NCBI GenBank assembly: GCA_040882505.1
Contig: JBBEBE010000002.1
Span: 62,001 to 126,000, forward strand
Length of the DNA: 64,000 nt
Direction: 5' to 3'
Origin: JBBEBE01 sp040882505
GTDB lineage: Bacteria > Bacteroidota > Rhodothermia > Balneolales > Balneolaceae
Shown here: positions 61,510 to 64,000 of the stretch, in pieces
How positions within the stretch are numbered: position 1 is the first letter of the stretch
Layout: each line of letters starts with the position of its first letter
The notes under the pieces: model-generated
Told to the model about the DNA's origin: nothing
The model's database searches: none
The model's input: the letters and a program-made list of their open reading frames with translations, nothing else
Program-made: the position numbers and the translations under genes

Positions 61510-62220
61510 ATGAGTTTGGAGACGAAGGCAGAGTTTGTATGGTTGGGTCATTCGGCATTTCGGATCACCACCCCGGCAGGGAAGGTGATCTATATCGATC
61601 CGTTTTTGTCTGGAAATTCGAGTACGCCGGAGAGCGAGAAGCAGGTGGAGCATGCAGATCTGATTTTGCTCACCCACGGGCACGAGGATCATGTGGGGGA
61701 TACCCTGGAGATTGCCAAAAAGACGGGGTGCAAGGTGGTGGCACAAGTGGAGCTTTCAGGGCTTCTGAAGAAGCACGGGCTTGCAGAGGATCAGGCGATC
61801 GAGTTCAACAAGGGAGGATCGATCCTGTTTGACGAGCTCAAGGTGACGCTGGTGTCGGCCAATCACAGCTCGTCGTTCGGCGGGGAGTATGCCGGCGAGG
61901 CGGGCGGTCTGGTGCTTACGTTTGGTGACGACATCACCTTCTACCACATGGGCGACACCAATATTTTTGCCGATCTGGAGATCTATGGCGAGCTCTACCA
62001 GCCCGATCTGGTGGCTGTTCCGATGGGCGACTACTACACGATGGGACCGGCCGAAGCGGCGTGGGCCACCGAGATGGTGGGCGCGGAGATTGCGGTTCCG
62101 ATCCATTACGGAACCTTTCCGGTCCTCAATGGCAATCCGACCGAGTACAAGGAGCGGGTCGAGGAGATTTGCGATACCGAAGTGTTGCTTCCCAGGCCGG
62201 GCGAGTCGATTTTTGGGTGA
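61510..62220 (+). CDS. UPF0173 metal-dependent hydrolase (MBL fold)
   Basis: A ~236-residue MBL-fold enzyme. FVWLGHSAFRITTPAGKVIYIDPF at the start, LLTHGHEDHVGD (metal site) at about residue 56, and FYHMGDTNIFADL and VPIHYGTFPVL are the UPF0173/YtkL signatures. Substrate unknown. ATG 61510 is chosen because GGGAG lies about 6 nt upstream; ATG 61504 directly abuts that site. Confidence 0.88.
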   Translation: MSLETKAEFVWLGHSAFRITTPAGKVIYIDPFLSGNSSTPESEKQVEHADLILLTHGHEDHVGDTLEIAKKTGCKVVAQVELSGLLKKHGLAEDQAIEFNKGGSILFDELKVTLVSANHSSSFGGEYAGEAGGLVLTFGDDITFYHMGDTNIFADLEIYGELYQPDLVAVPMGDYYTMGPAEAAWATEMVGAEIAVPIHYGTFPVLNGNPTEYKERVEEICDTEVLLPRPGESIFG

Positions 62221-62322
62221 ACACGCTGCGTATCGTGTCAACACCGGGATGCTGGATATTCCGGGCCGAGCAGAGAAAGTTTTGGAACCCAAACCAACGG
62301 GCCTTCGGGCCGGGAGAGATGC

Positions 62323-62994
62323 ATGGCAGAACGGATCAAGTTGCACCCGGAAACACCGCACCAAAAGCGGATCTTTGAAATCGTGGATGCGCTCAAGGCA
62401 GAGTCGCTTCTCTTGTTGCCGACCGATTCGCAGTATGCACTGGCGTGTGATTACCAGAACAAGAGCGGGATCGACCGGATTCGTCAAATCCGCAAGCTGG
62501 GTAAAGAGGACCACCTTACGGTGATGTGCGAGTCGCTCCAACACGCGTCGACGTTTGCGAAGATCGAAGACCGGAATTTCAAGTTGATTCGTCGTCTTAC
62601 CCCGGGGCCGTTCACCTTTATCCTGCCGGCTACCCGGGAGACTCCGCGCCTTCTGGTGCATCCGAAGAAGAAGACGGTCGGAATCCGGATACCCGATTAC
62701 CCGATCTGTTTGAGTCTGATCGGCGAGTTGAACCGTCCGCTGCTGGCCATTACGGCGCGACTGGATGATGTAGACAACGGGGATCCTGCGTCGGCCGACC
62801 ACCGGGAGCTCTTCTTGAGCCGGTTCGAGCATCTGGTCGATGTGATCATTGACGATCAGCAGGAGCTCTCGGATCGGGAGTCGACCATTGTGGATTTGAC
62901 AGGCGACCAGCCCGAACTCCTTCGAGAGGGACCGGGAATGGACCGGCTGCTCGAGGCGTTCTCCCTGGAGGGGGAGGCGTTGGTCCGGAATTGA
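62323..62994 (+). CDS. YciO/YrdC/Sua5-family protein
   Basis: A 223-residue YrdC-fold protein. LLLPTDSQYALACDYQN, QIRKLGKEDHLTVMC, LTPGPFTFILPATRETPR and KTVGIRIPDYPICLSLI fit the YciO branch of the L-threonylcarbamoyl-AMP synthase family. YciO members bind ATP/RNA and may have a weak TsaC-like activity. The 102-bp gap before it has no gene; it converges with the amidohydrolase at 63013. Confidence 0.88.
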   Translation: MAERIKLHPETPHQKRIFEIVDALKAESLLLLPTDSQYALACDYQNKSGIDRIRQIRKLGKEDHLTVMCESLQHASTFAKIEDRNFKLIRRLTPGPFTFILPATRETPRLLVHPKKKTVGIRIPDYPICLSLIGELNRPLLAITARLDDVDNGDPASADHRELFLSRFEHLVDVIIDDQQELSDRESTIVDLTGDQPELLREGPGMDRLLEAFSLEGEALVRN

Positions 62995-63012
62995 AGAATT
63001 CTTCGTCCCGAT

Positions 63013-64000
63013 TTACGGAACGCGGTAGTAGGGTGGTTTCGGGTCGGTCCGGTCGGGCCAGATGCGGGAGGCGTCCATGCCGTCGTGCAGGATGCCGTCC
63101 TGCATGACGTACCGGATGTCGCGTGTGTTTCGGATCTCCTCGAGGGGATTGGCACGCAAGACAACCAGATCTGCCCGTTTGCCGGGTTCGATGGACCCGA
63201 TTTCGTGGTCCAGGCCGTGGTGAACGGCGCCGTTGATCGTGGCGGCGGCCATCGCCTCCATCTCGCTGAACCCGCCCATGGTGAGCATCTCCATCTCCCA
63301 GTGCAGATCGAGCCCCATCATCTGCCCGTGTCCGCCCGCCTGGACCGGGACACCGGCATCGTGGAGCGTCTTCATGGCACGGGCCATTTCGGGGGCCCGG
63401 AAGTCTTCCCGCCAGAGCCGGGTGCCGCGCCGAATTCGCATCAGGTGCTGGGGCGGCAGAAACTGCGTCAGCTTTTCATCCTCCCAGAGCTTTTCGTTCT
63501 GGTGGTACCACGCTTCGGCATACGGAGCTCCGTAGAGGACAACCAACGTCGGGGTGATCCCCGCTCCGGAGGCGGCCCAGAAGCGGACAACGTCGCTGTA
63601 GAAGGTGTCCAGCGCCATGGAGTGCTCCAGGCCGGCGATGCCGTCGAGCACCTGCGTCAGATTCATCTGCGGGTAACTGGCCGATTCGGAAAGAACGTAA
63701 AGGCCCTGCTCGCGGGCGGCACGCATCGTCCAGTGTCGTTTCATACGCGTGACCTGTACATAGTCTTTGACGGCGATGGCGCCGTGGTCCCGGTTCCAAC
63801 GCACCTGCTCGCGTGCTCCGGCGAGTGATTCGATGGGGCGGTACATCCGGTTGCGGCTGCTTCGTCGTCCGTAGAGGGCGCTACCGGTGGTAAAGATGCG
63901 GGGCGAATCGATCTTTCCGGCACGCTGCATGTCGGAGAGCCAGCCGTCGCGATGCTCGTTCCCGTAGACCTCCATCAATGTGGTGATCCCGTAGGCGAGC
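63013..64000 (-). CDS. Amidohydrolase-family protein, C-terminal part (5' end outside window)
   Basis: The frame remains open to the end of the window, so the gene continues past 64000 and the N-terminal metal-binding HxH is not visible. What is seen: SLAGAREQVRWNRDHGAIAVKDY (the Lys of the metal site is in VKDY), DGIAGLEHSMALD (His), and LHDAGVPVQAGGHGQMMGLDLHWEMEMLTMGG with the catalytic Asp/His region. HHGLDHEIGSIEPGKRADLVVLRANPL is the C-terminal beta-sandwich signature. Members of this type in Bacteroidota often carry a WD40-like (PD40) N-terminal part and are secreted peptidase-like hydrolases; that part cannot be checked here. Confidence 0.85.
   Translation of the reverse strand, partial: LAYGITTLMEVYGNEHRDGWLSDMQRAGKIDSPRIFTTGSALYGRRSSRNRMYRPIESLAGAREQVRWNRDHGAIAVKDYVQVTRMKRHWTMRAAREQGLYVLSESASYPQMNLTQVLDGIAGLEHSMALDTFYSDVVRFWAASGAGITPTLVVLYGAPYAEAWYHQNEKLWEDEKLTQFLPPQHLMRIRRGTRLWREDFRAPEMARAMKTLHDAGVPVQAGGHGQMMGLDLHWEMEMLTMGGFSEMEAMAAATINGAVHHGLDHEIGSIEPGKRADLVVLRANPLEEIRNTRDIRYVMQDGILHDGMDASRIWPDRTDPKPPYYRVP

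Overview
The window looks like a chromosome segment of a Bacteroidota-group bacterium. Three things point towards the Rhodothermota/Balneolota side of that group. There is a SusC/SusD pair driven by an ECF sigma/FecR pair. There is a Wza/Wzi-type capsule export system. There is also a complete alternative complex III (ActA-F) followed by a SCO protein and an A2-type caa3 oxidase (YSHPAVY motif), the arrangement known from Rhodothermus marinus. Most of the DNA is GC-rich, but 1-~750 and ~13.85-21.2 kb are clearly AT-rich and look acquired. No rRNA, tRNA, CRISPR or complete insertion sequence was seen.

Layout. 1-13.8 kb holds surface polysaccharide functions: the end of a UDP-glucuronate-epimerase-like gene, a beta-helix lipoprotein, a glycerate 2-kinase, an SLBB/Wza export protein, an unusual VWA-Wzi fusion, UDP-xylose synthase, a WecA-like initiating transferase, GalE and a HAD phosphatase. 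14.1-21.2 kb is a tightly overlapping seven-gene operon for a CMP-nonulosonate of the legionaminic acid type, with an N-formyltransferase where an acetyltransferase is expected. 21.2-24.5 kb is a large DUF4175 protein. 24.5-27.0 kb is a patch of toxin-antitoxin modules (HicAB, DinJ-YafQ) separated by direct repeats of the DUF4175 gene start and by gene debris.

27.1-40.5 kb is a regulated outer-membrane uptake locus: ECF sigma, FecR, a giant FG-GAP/ASPIC-UnbV lipoprotein, SusC, SusD and two secreted paralogous amidohydrolases. 40.5-44.8 kb is an accessory patch: a galE remnant, an AAA ATPase with a frameshifted partner, an MBL hydrolase, an orphan RHH antitoxin and an AlbA/Schlafen-type ATP-binding protein. 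44.8-59.4 kb is the respiratory block: a DUF420 protein, then ActA-B-C-D-E-F, a HTH-TM protein, SCO and CoxB-A-C-D. Electrons would flow from quinol through ActC/F, ActB/A and ActE to CuA and haem a3. The end (59.4-64 kb) holds tandem repeats, a secreted PmoA-like DUF6807 protein, a UPF0173 hydrolase, a YciO/Sua5 protein and a partial amidohydrolase.

Most notable are the VWA-Wzi fusion, the diheme ActE whose extra domain resembles the cytochrome domain of the neighbouring CoxB, the transposase-type HTH fused to a membrane subunit in the respiratory operon, the formyl variant of the nonulosonate pathway, and the repeat-flanked toxin-antitoxin modules.
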